A stretch of DNA of 64,000 nt, from assembly GCA_016783965.1 (NCBI GenBank), contig JADHVO010000009.1:120042-184041 (forward strand). The letters run 5' to 3'. Each line of letters opens with the position of its first letter. The first letter of the stretch is position 1. The position numbers and the translations under genes are program-made. Positions 7,888-16,710 of the stretch are shown here, piece after piece. A model generated the notes under the pieces. That model was not told the DNA's origin and made no database searches. It saw only the letters and a list, made by a program, of their open reading frames with translations. Origin of the DNA: Alphaproteobacteria bacterium (GTDB lineage Bacteria; Pseudomonadota; Alphaproteobacteria; Micropepsales; Micropepsaceae).

Positions 7888-8466
7888 TTAGCTGGCGAGC
7901 TCGCGGCGCGCGAGATGGATGTGGGTGGTCTTGCCGAGGAGACTGTGGATCAGCACGAAGCCGCTTACGGTCCAGGAGATGGGTTCGACGGCGACAGGCT
8001 TCAGGCGAGTGTCGTCGCGCAGCAGCGTGACGTGCGGCTTGAATTCGTCGTTGAGATGCACGGCGCCGCCAAGGCCTGCGCCTTTGAGTGCTGCGCCAAG
8101 TGCGGTGCGCAGAGGCGACCAGGGCGATGCGTCCTTGTCGGTCAGCACGAAGGGATAGATACCCGTTCGATTTCGAAAGCTCTCGACCTTGCGGAACACG
8201 ACGGCGAATGGCGCGGCGAAGGTCTGCGCGGCGGCATCCTTGGCGCGGGCCACGATCTCCTCCGGCAGCGTGATCCAGTCCCCGAGATGGAAGAGCGTGA
8301 CGTGCAGGTGTTCGGGCAGGATGAGCGTGCCGTCGAGCTTGTGTTCGGCCTTGAGGCGTTCGGCGAGCGCATGGATGCGCGCCGCCGTTGCAGGATCCGG
8401 CATCGCGGCGAAGAAGATGCGCTCTTTCTGCGTGGCGCCGAACTTGCGGCGCGGCTTGGGCGGCAT
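7888..8466 (-). CDS. RNA 2',3'-cyclic phosphodiesterase / 2'-5' RNA ligase family (2H)
   Basis: This is a 192-residue 2H phosphoesterase. The two catalytic H-x-T motifs are HVTLFHLGD (around residue 55) and HVTLLRDD (around residue 146). ThpR-type enzymes open 2',3'-cyclic phosphates on RNA and can join tRNA halves through 2'-5' bonds in vitro. The N-terminus MPPKPRRKFGATQKER is basic. A second, broken copy of the family lies immediately upstream on the same strand (8477-9074), so the pair looks like a tandem duplication in which this copy survived. Confidence 0.88.
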   Translation of the reverse strand: MPPKPRRKFGATQKERIFFAAMPDPATAARIHALAERLKAEHKLDGTLILPEHLHVTLFHLGDWITLPEEIVARAKDAAAQTFAAPFAVVFRKVESFRNRTGIYPFVLTDKDASPWSPLRTALGAALKGAGLGGAVHLNDEFKPHVTLLRDDTRLKPVAVEPISWTVSGFVLIHSLLGKTTHIHLARRELAS

Positions 8467-8476
8467 GGCCTGAACC

Positions 8477-9074
8477 CTAGCCGCCGAGCGGCCAGCGGGC
8501 GAGGTAATTGTGTTCGCCTTCGCCCTGGATGCTGTCGATCAGCACCAGCTCGCGCGCGGTCCAGGAGATGGGCGCGGGGGGTGGACGTCGTGCCGTTCTT
8601 CTTCCCACCACAGCGTGACATGCGGCGCAAAGGTCCTGACCTCCCTCACAAGCATAGGCGAGGCCGTTATGACGCATCGCGGCGGCGATGGCGGCGGAGC
8701 GTCAACGCCGGTCCGGTACCGGGTTCGCCGAACAGGACGAACGGATAGTTCTTGCTCTTCATCGCGGCGGGATTGGCAAATGTGGCCGTCTGATCGAAGC
8801 CGATCTGGAACGACGCGCCGCGCACGGCCGCACCTACCGCGGTCGCACGCGCACGAAGGTCCTCCGGAACACGGCCGCGCCAGCCATCCACGTAGAACAT
8901 TGAGACGTGGAGATTTTCGGGCCGGATCAGCGGCGCGTAGGACTGGCGCACATCCTTAAGCAGACGCGCGAGCTTCGCGATTCTTGCGCGCGCCGCATCG
9001 TCAGGCAGCAGGGCGAAGAACAGGCGATGACGCTGGCCAGCCGCATTGTCTTCATCGTCGTAGGCGTGACCCAT
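8477..9074 (-). pseudogene. Second 2H phosphoesterase copy, frameshifted
   Basis: From the ATG at 9074 the frame gives MGHAYDDEDNAAGQRHRLFFALLPDD...LHVSMFYVDGW (first H-x-S/T motif)...YPFVLFGEPGTGPALTLRR, then leaves the family frame near 8690. The next parts are found in other frames: RTFAPHVTLWWEE (second H-x-T motif) and PAPISWTARELVLIDSIQGE, ending at a TAG at 8477-8479. At least two frameshifts are needed to read through. All family motifs can still be recognised, so the decay is recent. Confidence 0.75.
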
Positions 9075-9120
9075 GACAAGAACATAACGGGAACAAAGAC
9101 CAGCGTCAACGCTGCCCGGA

Positions 9121-9945
9121 TCAACCCTTGATGAACGCCAACAGATCGGCGTTGATCGCGTCGGCATGTGTGGTCGGCATGCCGTGCGGATAGCCTTTAT
9201 ACGTCTTGAGCGTGCTGTGCTTCAGCAGCTTTGCCGACAGCGGACCGGAGTCGGCATACGGCACGATCTGGTCGTCGTCGCCATGCATCACCAGTACTGG
9301 CACACTGATCTTCTTCAGATCGTCGGTGAAGTCGGTCTGCGAGAAGGCGACGATGCCGTCGTAGTGCGCCTTGGCGCCACCCATCATGCCCTGCCGCCAC
9401 CAGTTCCAGATAACCGCCTGGTTCGGCGTCGCGCCCGGGCGGTTGTAGCCATAGAAGGGACCGGCCGGCAGATCGAAGTAGAAGGACGCACGACTGGCGG
9501 CGAGCTGCGCTTGCAGGCCGTCGAACACGCTCTTCGGCAGGCCGCCCGGGTTGGCGTCTGTTTTCACCATCAACGGCGGGACAGCGGCAATGATCGCAGC
9601 CTTCGCAACGCGGCTTTCGCCATGACGGGCGATGTAGTGTACGACCTCGCCTCCTCCGGTCGAGTGACCGACATGGACGGCGTTCCGGAGATTGAGGTGC
9701 TCGGCTAGGGCCGCGAGGTCGTCGGCGTAGTGATCCATGTCGTGGCCATCGGAGACCTGCGTCGAGCGGCCGTGGCCGCGGCGATCATGCGCCACGACAC
9801 GGAAGCCGTGCCGGACGAAGAACAGCATCTGCGCATCCCAGTCGTCGGACGAGAGCGGCCAGCCGTGACTGAAGACGATCGGCTGACCCGCACCCCAGTC
9901 CTTGTAAAAGATCTCGACGCCGTCTCTGGTATTGACTGTAGGCAT
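9121..9945 (-). CDS. Alpha/beta hydrolase, non-haem chloroperoxidase type
   Basis: The protein has the oxyanion [11 protein letters not shown], the nucleophile elbow GHSTGGGE with the catalytic serine, the acid in [13 protein letters not shown] and the histidine in [12 protein letters not shown]. These are hallmarks of the cofactor-free haloperoxidase/arylesterase group. The ATG at 9945 ([18 protein letters not shown]) is the family start; an upstream in-frame start at 9975 adds ten residues with no family match. It stands alone. The physiological substrate is unknown. Confidence 0.9.
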   Translation of the reverse strand: MPTVNTRDGVEIFYKDWGAGQPIVFSHGWPLSSDDWDAQMLFFVRHGFRVVAHDRRGHGRSTQVSDGHDMDHYADDLAALAEHLNLRNAVHVGHSTGGGEVVHYIARHGESRVAKAAIIAAVPPLMVKTDANPGGLPKSVFDGLQAQLAASRASFYFDLPAGPFYGYNRPGATPNQAVIWNWWRQGMMGGAKAHYDGIVAFSQTDFTDDLKKISVPVLVMHGDDDQIVPYADSGPLSAKLLKHSTLKTYKGYPHGMPTTHADAINADLLAFIKG

Positions 9946-9975
9946 ATGAATTCCTTTCATTGAATGCAGCCGCAT

Positions 9976-10272
9976 TTGCGACCAGCGCCCCTTGGCTCAA
10001 CCATACCTTGGTAGAGCGACGATTTGAGTAGGGGCTGCGGGCTCAACGGGCAGCGGGTCCAGCAAGACCGCGCGGCGACCAGGGGCTTGACCTTGGCGAG
10101 ATCGGCATCGTTCTCCACTCATAATTTCGCAAAGGAGGGACTGGTGCGGCGCACATCTTGCGATACCACGGCGCGATGATGCTGGGCGGTCGAGCCCCGG
10201 GGAAGGCTCGCCAGCTTTGTGGCGCGCGCGTTGCGCGACTGGTTCCGGCTGAGCAACGGGTAGGCTCACTTT
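9976..10272. other. Intergenic stretch without a convincing gene
   Basis: Short open frames occur on both strands, but none shows a recognisable domain, good codon bias or a ribosome site. A decayed gene cannot be excluded. I see no repeat or clear terminator here. Confidence 0.5.
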
Positions 10273-10926
10273 CTACAGAGCAGGCACCGAGGCATAGAAG
10301 CCTCTTGTGGCCGGGCACGCATCGAGCGCGCGCGTGTAGCCTTCGCGGGCGGTGGTGCGGTCCATGTAGGCGCGCTCCGCATCGTCCAGGACAATGCCGC
10401 CGCGGCGGCGCGCGAGGTTCAGCGTGTAAGTCACCGAGATGTCGGCGGCAGTGAAGCGATCGCCGGCCATGAAAGGGGCGCGCGCGAGCTGGCGCTTCAC
10501 CAGCTTCATGCGGCTGTGGAACTGGCCCAGCGCCCAGCGGGCGCCCCAGTTGTCGCGCTCGGCTTCTGGCGCGATGAAGTTGCTGACGACGACGGTCTGG
10601 ATGTTGGCGCCAAGGCCGGCTTCGCCGAGGTGCAGGAATTGCTGGTAGAGCGCGAAGGCGGGATCGTGCGATGCGGGCGCGATGGCGGCCCTGGACTGGT
10701 CGCCGTAGCGCGCGATCAGATACTCCATGATCGCGATGGACTCGACCATCGTGACGTCGCCGTCTGTGAGCGCAGGGATGAAGCCGCCGGGATTGATGGC
10801 GAGGAATTCCGCATCGTTCTCGACGCCCTTGAGCAGGTCCACGTCGCGCAGGCGGTACGGGAGGCCCATCTCCTCCAGCAGCCAGATGACGCGGAAGCCG
10901 CGGCCTTCGCCCCAGACGGTGATCAT
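10273..10926 (-). CDS. Glutathione S-transferase family protein
   Basis: The 217-residue product has an N-terminal thioredoxin-like domain (MITVWGEGRGFRVIWLLEEMG, then NPGGFIPALTDGDVTMVESIAIMEYL with the glutathione-binding E-S pair) and an all-helical C-terminal domain containing APFMAGDRFTAADISVTY. It is co-directional with the DHFR-like gene upstream (19 bp gap) and could be in one transcript with it. Substrate is not predictable. Confidence 0.88.
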   Translation of the reverse strand: MITVWGEGRGFRVIWLLEEMGLPYRLRDVDLLKGVENDAEFLAINPGGFIPALTDGDVTMVESIAIMEYLIARYGDQSRAAIAPASHDPAFALYQQFLHLGEAGLGANIQTVVVSNFIAPEAERDNWGARWALGQFHSRMKLVKRQLARAPFMAGDRFTAADISVTYTLNLARRRGGIVLDDAERAYMDRTTAREGYTRALDACPATRGFYASVPAL

Positions 10927-10945
10927 GATCGGGACTCCTGTTTCT

Positions 10946-11479
10946 TCAAGCGGGAACGTAGGTCAGCCGCATCGCGTCCTCGCCGATCAGGTCGTGCGCG
11001 ACGAGCCGGAGAGGCGAGCGGGCGCCGGCGAAGAACGGCTTGCCGCGGCCGAGCACGTAGGGGCGGTAGTACAGCCGGTATTCATCGACCAAGCCGGCAT
11101 TGCCCAGGCTGTGCGCCAGCGCCGGGCCGGCGACTTCGATCTCGCCGCCGAGCCGCGCCTTCAGGTCATGGGCGATCGCGATTGCATCCGTGACGAGCGT
11201 GGCGTTGGGGCCGACCGCCTTCAGCGAGCGTGATGCCACCCATTTCGGCGTGTCCCGCCAAACCGCCGCGAATTCGCGTTCGTTGGCGTCCCAATCGGGC
11301 TGGTCGTCATCCCAGTACCGCATCACCTCGTACATGCGTCGGCCGTACACGCCGGCGGTGAAGCCGCGCACCTGCTCGATGAAGTGACGAAAAAGCAGCG
11401 GGCGGGGAGCGCCGCCGAACGCGTCGTGGTCGACATAGCCGTCCAGGGACACGTTCAATCCGAAAACGAGCTTCGCCAT
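10946..11479 (-). CDS. DHFR-like protein, RibD C-terminal domain family
   Basis: The protein opens with KLVFGLNVSLDGYVDHD, the signature of the stand-alone RibD-C/YwjB group of dihydrofolate-reductase-like proteins, and contains TAGVYGRRMYEVMRYW and GEIEVAGPALAHSLGNAGLVDEYRLYYRPYVLGRGKPFF. Such proteins bind NADPH, but most have no known reaction. It lies 14 bp downstream of an SRPBCC gene, in a four-gene run (ArsR, SRPBCC, DHFR-like, GST) that is probably one operon governed by the ArsR protein. Confidence 0.87.
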   Translation of the reverse strand: MAKLVFGLNVSLDGYVDHDAFGGAPRPLLFRHFIEQVRGFTAGVYGRRMYEVMRYWDDDQPDWDANEREFAAVWRDTPKWVASRSLKAVGPNATLVTDAIAIAHDLKARLGGEIEVAGPALAHSLGNAGLVDEYRLYYRPYVLGRGKPFFAGARSPLRLVAHDLIGEDAMRLTYVPA

Positions 11480-11493
11480 GGTCCGTCTCCAGA

Positions 11494-11967
11494 TCAGTGG
11501 CCGGTTGCGAGATGGTCTTGCAGACGTTCGAGCGATTGCGACCAGCCGGCTTCGAATTGTTCGACGCGATATTTTGCGGACGCCATGCCCTTGTGCGTGA
11601 CGGTGAGCTTCGTCTGGCCGTTCGCGTCCTCGAGCGTGAGGACGACGATCGAGACGGGGCGGTCCGGCGTGTCGCGTTCACGGCCATCCGCTTCGGAGGC
11701 GTGCTGTTGGAGGACCAGCCGTTGGTCCGGAGTGATCTCGCGATAGATCCATTTGAACCAGATCGGCGGATTGCCGGGTTGCGCGATCTCGCACAGCAGG
11801 GTGCCGCCGATGCGGAAATCGAGCTTGCAGGTGGGCATGGTGGCGCCGGTCGGCATGCCCCACCAGTGCCGGAGCGCCTCAGCCTGCGTGCAGGCGCGCC
11901 AGACCTTCGCGCGCGGCGCATCGAGCAGGCGGACGATGGTGAGTTCGTTCTTCACGTCGGTGGTCAT
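11494..11967 (-). CDS. SRPBCC (AHSA1-like) protein
   Basis: This is a helix-grip domain of the activator of Hsp90 ATPase 1-like group: TIVRLLDAPRAKVWRACTQAEALRHWWG near the N-terminus and KYRVEQFEAGWSQSLERLQDHL at the end. It overlaps the upstream ArsR gene by 4 bp (ATGA). ArsR plus SRPBCC pairs are common in bacteria; the SRPBCC partner probably binds a hydrophobic ligand. Function unknown. Confidence 0.88.
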   Translation of the reverse strand: MTTDVKNELTIVRLLDAPRAKVWRACTQAEALRHWWGMPTGATMPTCKLDFRIGGTLLCEIAQPGNPPIWFKWIYREITPDQRLVLQQHASEADGRERDTPDRPVSIVVLTLEDANGQTKLTVTHKGMASAKYRVEQFEAGWSQSLERLQDHLATGH

Positions 11968-12290
11968 GGCTGGCTCTTCAGATAGGCCTCGAGCTTGTCG
12001 AGGCTGCTTTCCCAGATGTCACGATAGCGCTGGATGTGCTTGGCGGCGTCGTTCAGCGGCGCGGGCGCGAATTCCACGACCTGGAGCTTGCCCTCGCGGC
12101 GCTTGGTGACGAGGCGGGCCCTCTCCAGCACGATGAGATGCTTCGACACCGCCGCGAGCGAGATGTCGTAGGACGCCGCGATCTCCCCCACCGAAAGCTC
12201 CCGCCCCGCGACGCGCCGCAGGATGTCCCGCCGCGTCGTGTCCGCGAGGGAACCGAAGACCATGTCGAGTTCCGCAGAACGTTCAACCAT
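11964..12290 (-). CDS. ArsR-family regulator
   Basis: The 108-residue winged-helix protein has LADTTRRDILRRVAGRELSVGEIAASYDISLAAVSKHLIVLERARLVTKRREGKLQ, the ArsR/SmtB core without the metal-binding cysteines, so it is not an evident metal sensor. The start codon lies in the centre of an imperfect palindrome (12282-12299), which suggests autoregulation. It heads the minus-strand operon and is divergent from a paralogous ArsR/SRPBCC pair. Confidence 0.9.
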   Translation of the reverse strand: MVERSAELDMVFGSLADTTRRDILRRVAGRELSVGEIAASYDISLAAVSKHLIVLERARLVTKRREGKLQVVEFAPAPLNDAAKHIQRYRDIWESSLDKLEAYLKSQP

Positions 12291-12299
12291 TTGATTGAA
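12282..12299. promoter_or_regulatory. ArsR operator spanning the start codon of the minus-strand arsR
   Basis: On the minus strand the sequence is TTCAATC, then AAAT, then GGTTGAA: 7-bp arms with one mismatch around a 4-nt spacer that carries the first bases of the ATG. The plus-strand arsR 107 bp away has the same arrangement. Confidence 0.55.
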
Positions 12300-12391
12300 T
12301 GATAGGGCAGCTCGCTTATCGGGTCAACACTGAAAACGACAGACGACCCTGCGTCGGCCCGGCTCACTTGCGCATCGCCAGTCGCTGCACT

Positions 12392-12419
12392 ATATACTGA
12401 ACCAAATGGTTCAGTATAT
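12392..12419. promoter_or_regulatory. Perfect palindromic operator spanning the start codon of the plus-strand arsR
   Basis: ATATACTGAACC (12392-12403) and GGTTCAGTATAT (12408-12419) are perfect 12-bp inverted arms separated by AAAT. The ATG at 12406 begins inside the spacer, and a second in-frame ATG at 12418 lies at the right arm. Binding of the ArsR protein here would block both transcription and access to the start. Confidence 0.75.
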
Positions 12420-12765
12420 GACTACCCGCCTTGATGCTTCGTTTGCTGCGCTTTCGGATGCCACGCGGCGTGGCGTTCTGGAGCAGCTCGGGCGCTCGGA
12501 TGCGTCGATCACGGAGCTGGCCGAGAAGTTTCACATGACCCTCACGGGCATGAAGAAGCATGTCGGTGTGCTGGAAGAGGCGGGGCTGGTCGCGACGCAG
12601 AAGGTCGGGCGCGTGCGGACGTGCCGGCTGGGGCCTCGGCGGCTGGCAGAAGAGACCGCTTGGATCGAGGCGTACCGCCAGATGTGGGCCGCGCGCTTCG
12701 ATGAACTGGACGGGATCGTCGAGGAACTCAAACGGAAGGAGAAGGCCGATGGCCGTAAGAGATGA
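12406..12765 (+). CDS. ArsR-family regulator
   Basis: This is a 119-residue winged-helix regulator with FAALSDATRRGVLEQLGRSDASITELAEKFHMTLTGMKKHVGVLEEAGLVATQKVGRVRTCRL, followed by a helical dimerisation tail ending EELKRKEKADGRKR. It lacks metal-site cysteines. The start could be the ATG at 12406 or at 12418; both lie in a perfect palindrome. It overlaps the downstream SRPBCC gene by 17 bp and is divergent from a related pair, probably an old duplication. Confidence 0.9.
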   Translation: MVQYMTTRLDASFAALSDATRRGVLEQLGRSDASITELAEKFHMTLTGMKKHVGVLEEAGLVATQKVGRVRTCRLGPRRLAEETAWIEAYRQMWAARFDELDGIVEELKRKEKADGRKR

Positions 12766-13258
12766 CACCGCGAAGAAGCCTACCGAAGCGGAACGGATAT
12801 CCGATCGCGAACTGGTCGTCACGCGGACGTTCAATGCGCCCGCGCGCATCGTGTTCAAGGCCTGGACCACGCCCGAGCTGTTCCAGCGCTGGTGGACGCC
12901 GAAGTCGTTTGGCATCACCATCCTCTCCTGCGAGATGGATGTCCGCACCGGCGGTACCTATCGGCTCGTGATGCGTCACCCGTCCTTCGAGCAGCCGATG
13001 GCGTTCTTCGGGCGCTACATCGAGGTGGTGCCGAACGCCCGCATCGTCTGGACGAATGACGAAGGCGGCGAAGTCGGAGCCGTCACCACGGTGACGTTCG
13101 AGGAACGCGGCGGCGAGACGCTGCTCGTCATGCGCGACACGTATCCGTCGAAAAAGGCGCTCGACGAAGCCATCGCGTCCGGAGCCACGAGCGGCGGGCA
13201 CGACGAGACGTTCAATCAGCTGGACGAAGTGCTCCGCAGCCTGGTGGGCGGGTCATAG
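12749..13258 (+). CDS. SRPBCC (AHSA1-like) protein
   Basis: The protein has the helix-grip signature LVVTRTFNAPARIVFKAWTTPELFQRWWTPKSF and ends with GGHDETFNQLDEVLRSLV, typical of AHSA1-like proteins paired with ArsR regulators. The ATG at 12749 follows AAGGAGAAGG, a good ribosome site lying inside the arsR 3' end. It is probably co-translated with the regulator. The function is unknown; a ligand-binding role is likely. Confidence 0.9.
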   Translation: MAVRDDTAKKPTEAERISDRELVVTRTFNAPARIVFKAWTTPELFQRWWTPKSFGITILSCEMDVRTGGTYRLVMRHPSFEQPMAFFGRYIEVVPNARIVWTNDEGGEVGAVTTVTFEERGGETLLVMRDTYPSKKALDEAIASGATSGGHDETFNQLDEVLRSLVGGS

Positions 13259-13422
13259 GGCGACCAACCACTCCGTCATGGTTTCTCCAAGCAGTAAGAA
13301 AGAAGAAATCCGCGGAGTGATCGCACGCTCGCCCGCAATTGCAGATATGGAACTTGTCCGTGTGGCACAGCCATTCTTGTAAAGCGTCCTGCATCGACCG
13401 CGTCCTGTAGACCGCACGGGTC

Positions 13423-13782
13423 TCAGCCGATTCGCCATCCACCATTGACAGGGATTAGCGCCCCGGTGACGAAGGATCCAGCCGCTGACACAAGCCAGAG
13501 CACTGCTCCGGCAATATCAGCCGGCGTGCCCGCCCGGCCCATCGGCGTCTCGGCGACGATCGCGGCGATGCGCTCTTCCGGCCAGGCACCGGTAAAGCCG
13601 GTGTCGGCGATGAACCCTGGCGCAATAACGTTCGCGGTAATGCCGCGCGGCGCCAAGCCGGCCCTCGTCCGGCCAATAAGGATGACCTCGTAGTCAACAC
13701 CTGACAACGCTTCCGCAATACCAAAGCCGATGCCGCTGGCTCCGCCTGTTACAACTGCGATCCTTCTGTCTTCGGCCATCAT
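13423..13782 (-). pseudogene. Short-chain dehydrogenase with an internal deletion
   Basis: The frame begins MMAEDRRIAVVTGGASGIGFGIAEAL (Rossmann TGxxxGxG motif), then jumps from VILIGRTR straight to AGLAPRGITANVIAPGFI and continues to the normal C-terminus (ALIPVNGGWRIG). About 120 residues are missing compared with the usual 245-250, including the catalytic serine and the YxxxK motif. The deletion keeps the frame, so a 119-residue product could be made, but it cannot be a working dehydrogenase. It is the last recognisable chromosomal gene before the attachment-like repeats. Confidence 0.75.
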
Positions 13783-13962
13783 ACTGTCTCGCTTCTTGAA
13801 CGACGCTTGCAAGAGAGACCGCTGGGCGCCCTTCACACCGCACTTTGGCGGTTCAATCGCCCAAGGGTACTATGATCTGTCCAAAATACCGCCCCGGACT
13901 TTGCAGGGCTATTGTTGACCGCAAGATGCACTACGATATTTCCGCCGAGACTACGACAAACT

Positions 13963-14202
13963 CTACTCCCACTCGATCATCTTGAGTGATTGTAACGTGC
14001 TGGTTTCTCAGCGCAAATTTCTTCTATGTACGACGAAGCACCGTCTCGGCGATCCGTCAGAAATTTGCGCTCTTGAATTCAAACACGAATTTCGGCGATC
14101 CGCGATTTTCTTGCTTTCAGCGACTATCGCCATCGATCGGTCGATTTTTCAAAATATTCGAGGAAGGTACCTTCCTCCCCAGCCTGACAAAAAGACCGTC
14201 AC
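13963..14202. repeat. Attachment-site-like repeat, copy 1 (guaA 3'-end sequence)
   Basis: The complement of CTACTCCCACTCGAT (13963-13977) is Ile-Glu-Trp-Glu-stop, the conserved end of GMP synthetase. About 240 bp follow that resemble copy 2 at 17785-18023, sharing the central CTATCGCCATCGATCGGTCG-type block (around 14123-14147) and AAAAGACCGTCAC (14190-14202). Inside this copy GCGCAAATTTCT (14011-14022) and AGAAATTTGCGC (14059-14070) form a perfect inverted repeat, a likely integrase arm-site layout. The segment is visibly richer in A+T than its flanks. Confidence 0.7.
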
Positions 14203-16688
14203 GCGCTCCTGCCTCGCAGCCCATCCACGAGCGCTGAAAGCGCGTCGGCGAGTTGCCGCGCGGTCTCCTGTGCCGGCAGCGGCATTTTGAGGCTTGGCAC
14301 GCCGGTTGCCGGATCGCGTTCGATCCAGGGATGCGCCGGAGCCTTGGGATCGTTGGCGGCCGCCAGAACAGCAACGAACTGCGTTCCCACCTGCGCCAAG
14401 GCAAGCCACGGATCGGGCCGGGGATCGCGTCGCGACACCGCAGGCCCATTCGCGCGCGCGATATCGTCGGCGCCGATATCCGCATTCAAAACCGAGCCTT
14501 CCAAGGCCCCGGTATCCCCGGCTGCGACAACGCCGTTCCCGACCTCCTCCTCCGGCGTCACGGCTTCGCTTTCGCCCATCCGCCCGGTGACGTTCTCCAC
14601 CTCCTTTATGAAGCGAGTGAGACGCGAGCCGCCCAACGAAATCTCGCCGCTGCCGCCGTCGAGAATGCCGGCCGACAGCGAGCGCTTGAACGCCAGCACC
14701 GAAAGCATTCCTTCCTCGATGGTGCCCTTCGCAACGAAATTAATGACCCGCACGGGCTTTGCCTGACCAATGCGGTGGACGCGTGCGATGCGCTGCTCCA
14801 GGACGGCCGGATTCCACGGCAGGTCCATGTTCACGAGCGTCGAGGCATGCTGCAGATTGAGGCCCGTGCTGCCGGCGTCAGTGGACAGGAACACTCGACA
14901 GGCGGGATCGTCGCGAAAACGCTCGACGAGGGCCGGCCGCTTCTCCGACGGTACGCCGCCGTGGAAGCTGACATAGCCCAAACCACGCGCTTCGAGGCGC
15001 CGGATGACGATGTCGTGGGTCCGTGTCCATTGCGAGAATACCACCACCTTGGCTTTCGGCCCGACGAACAAATCGTCGAGCAGGGCCGCCAATTCATCGG
15101 TCTTGACGCCATGGTCTGTCTCTTGATCCAAGAGATAAGTGCTGTTGCACGACATGCGCATGTTCTGCAAGGCACAGGTCAGGCGCCGCTGATCCTTGTC
15201 CGACAAGAACCGGGTCTTCCGCCAGCGCTGGACGATTTTCGCCACCACATCGGCATTTTCCTAGTGATGGATCATCTGCATCTCGGTCATCGGCACCAGG
15301 AGGTTCTGGTCGAGACGGTTCGGCAGCTGCTTCAGCACTTCGGATTTGCGTCGGCGGATCATGATCGGCGCCAGCGTCTGACCGATCTTCTCGAGTCCCC
15401 TATAGCCGGTGACGCGCCCGCCTTCGTCTTTGACCTGATGCTCGTGCAACAGCTTCCAGGTCGGCCCGAGGCGATGCTGATCGACGAACTGAACGATCGA
15501 GATCAGCTCTTCGAGCTTGTTCTCCAAAGGCGTGCCGGTCAGCACGATCGCATAAGGACTGTCGATGCGCTTCAGGGCCCGTGCCGCGATGGTATTCCAG
15601 TTCTTTACCCGCTGCGCCTCATCGACGACCACGAGATCGGGCGCCCAGGCAGCAATCAGATCGAGGTCAGGCTTGAGCTTCTCATAATTCGTGATCTTGC
15701 AGAAATCGTCCAAACGATAGTCGTTCTGACGCTGCGCCCGGCCACCATTGATAACGCGCGCCGTATTTTCGTCCTGGCGGCCGGAGAAACGCAGAATTTC
15801 GCTTTGCCACTGGTATTTGAGCGAAGTCGGGCAGACCACCAACACCTTCGAAACGCCGAAATGTCGTGCCAGTATTTCCATGGCGGCGATGGCCTGGACG
15901 GTCTTGCCCAGTCCCATATCGTCACCGATCAATGCTCTTCCAGCTCGGACCGCGAACAGCGCGCCCTCGGCCTGATAGGGATAGAGCGGCACTTTCAGAA
16001 GGGAACCGAGTTCGGGGTCGGCGGCTCTCCGAGGGAACAGTTTCGCGAGTTTCGAGGCCCGGCGCTCCGCATCGCGCCTGCCCGCGATGAAATCGAGCGC
16101 ATCGTCATAGGTGCGGAACTCGTGCCCCGACTTCGATGCCATGGCCAAAAAAGATTCGAGTTCGTCATAGCGGTCATCCGGCAGCATCCCGTCATGGCCG
16201 ACGTCGAACAATGAAGCGGCGGCCTCACGCAATGCTGGCGGGCAGTCCGTTCCCGCCCGGAAATGGATGCGGCGCCTGCCGTCGTTGCGGAGATACAGTT
16301 CGGAAAAAGCCGGTCGGTAGCCGCGAGCAAACGCCGTCTTGGCGCCGCGCTTTTTCTCCAGCCGCGCCAGCGTGAACTCGATGTGCTTGCAGGTGCCAAG
16401 CTCGCTGGTCGCATAATCGGGGCAGGAGCAGAAATTGCCGCCGGGTCCCTTGCCTCGGATCGCCACGCGGTAGCTCGATTTCGAGGCGGGATTGCTGACC
16501 CGGAATTCGGAGAAAAACGGTTCGTCCGTTAGGTTCTCGAGCCCGAAGCCCTGTTCGCGTCCGAACTGGCGGCGCAAGCCTCTTTGCCATTCCACGGGCG
16601 ACAGATCGGCGGGCGCGTGGGTGCGAGCGAGCTTGGGTTCCTTCTTCGGCTCGGACGTGGAATTCAGGCTTCGGCGCTTGGCTTTCAT
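14199..16688 (-). pseudogene. SWIM-domain SNF2 helicase split by an in-frame amber codon
   Basis: Part one (16688 down to 15261) carries a SWIM zinc finger (FCSCPDYATSELGTCKH, about residues 87-103), then the SNF2 ATPase motifs DDMGLGKTVQ, DEAQRVKNW and LTGTPLENK, and reaches a TAG at 15261-15263 after EMQMIHH. Part two continues in exactly the same frame (ENADVV...QNMRMSCNSTYLLD) with the helicase C domain: VVFSQW, STDAGSTGLNLQ and ARVHRIGQ. Restoring the TAG to GAG would give one protein of about 829 residues. Such ATPases remodel protein-DNA complexes and are common in defence-rich islands. The gene starts 22 bp after the GNAT toxin gene on the same strand. Confidence 0.82.
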
Positions 16689-16710
16689 TGAATCGTATCC
16701 TGCGTCATTG

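Noticed and set aside
14253-16214. 653-residue plus-strand frame
   Set aside because: It is antisense to the SNF2 gene and is long only because of the codon bias; no domain is seen.
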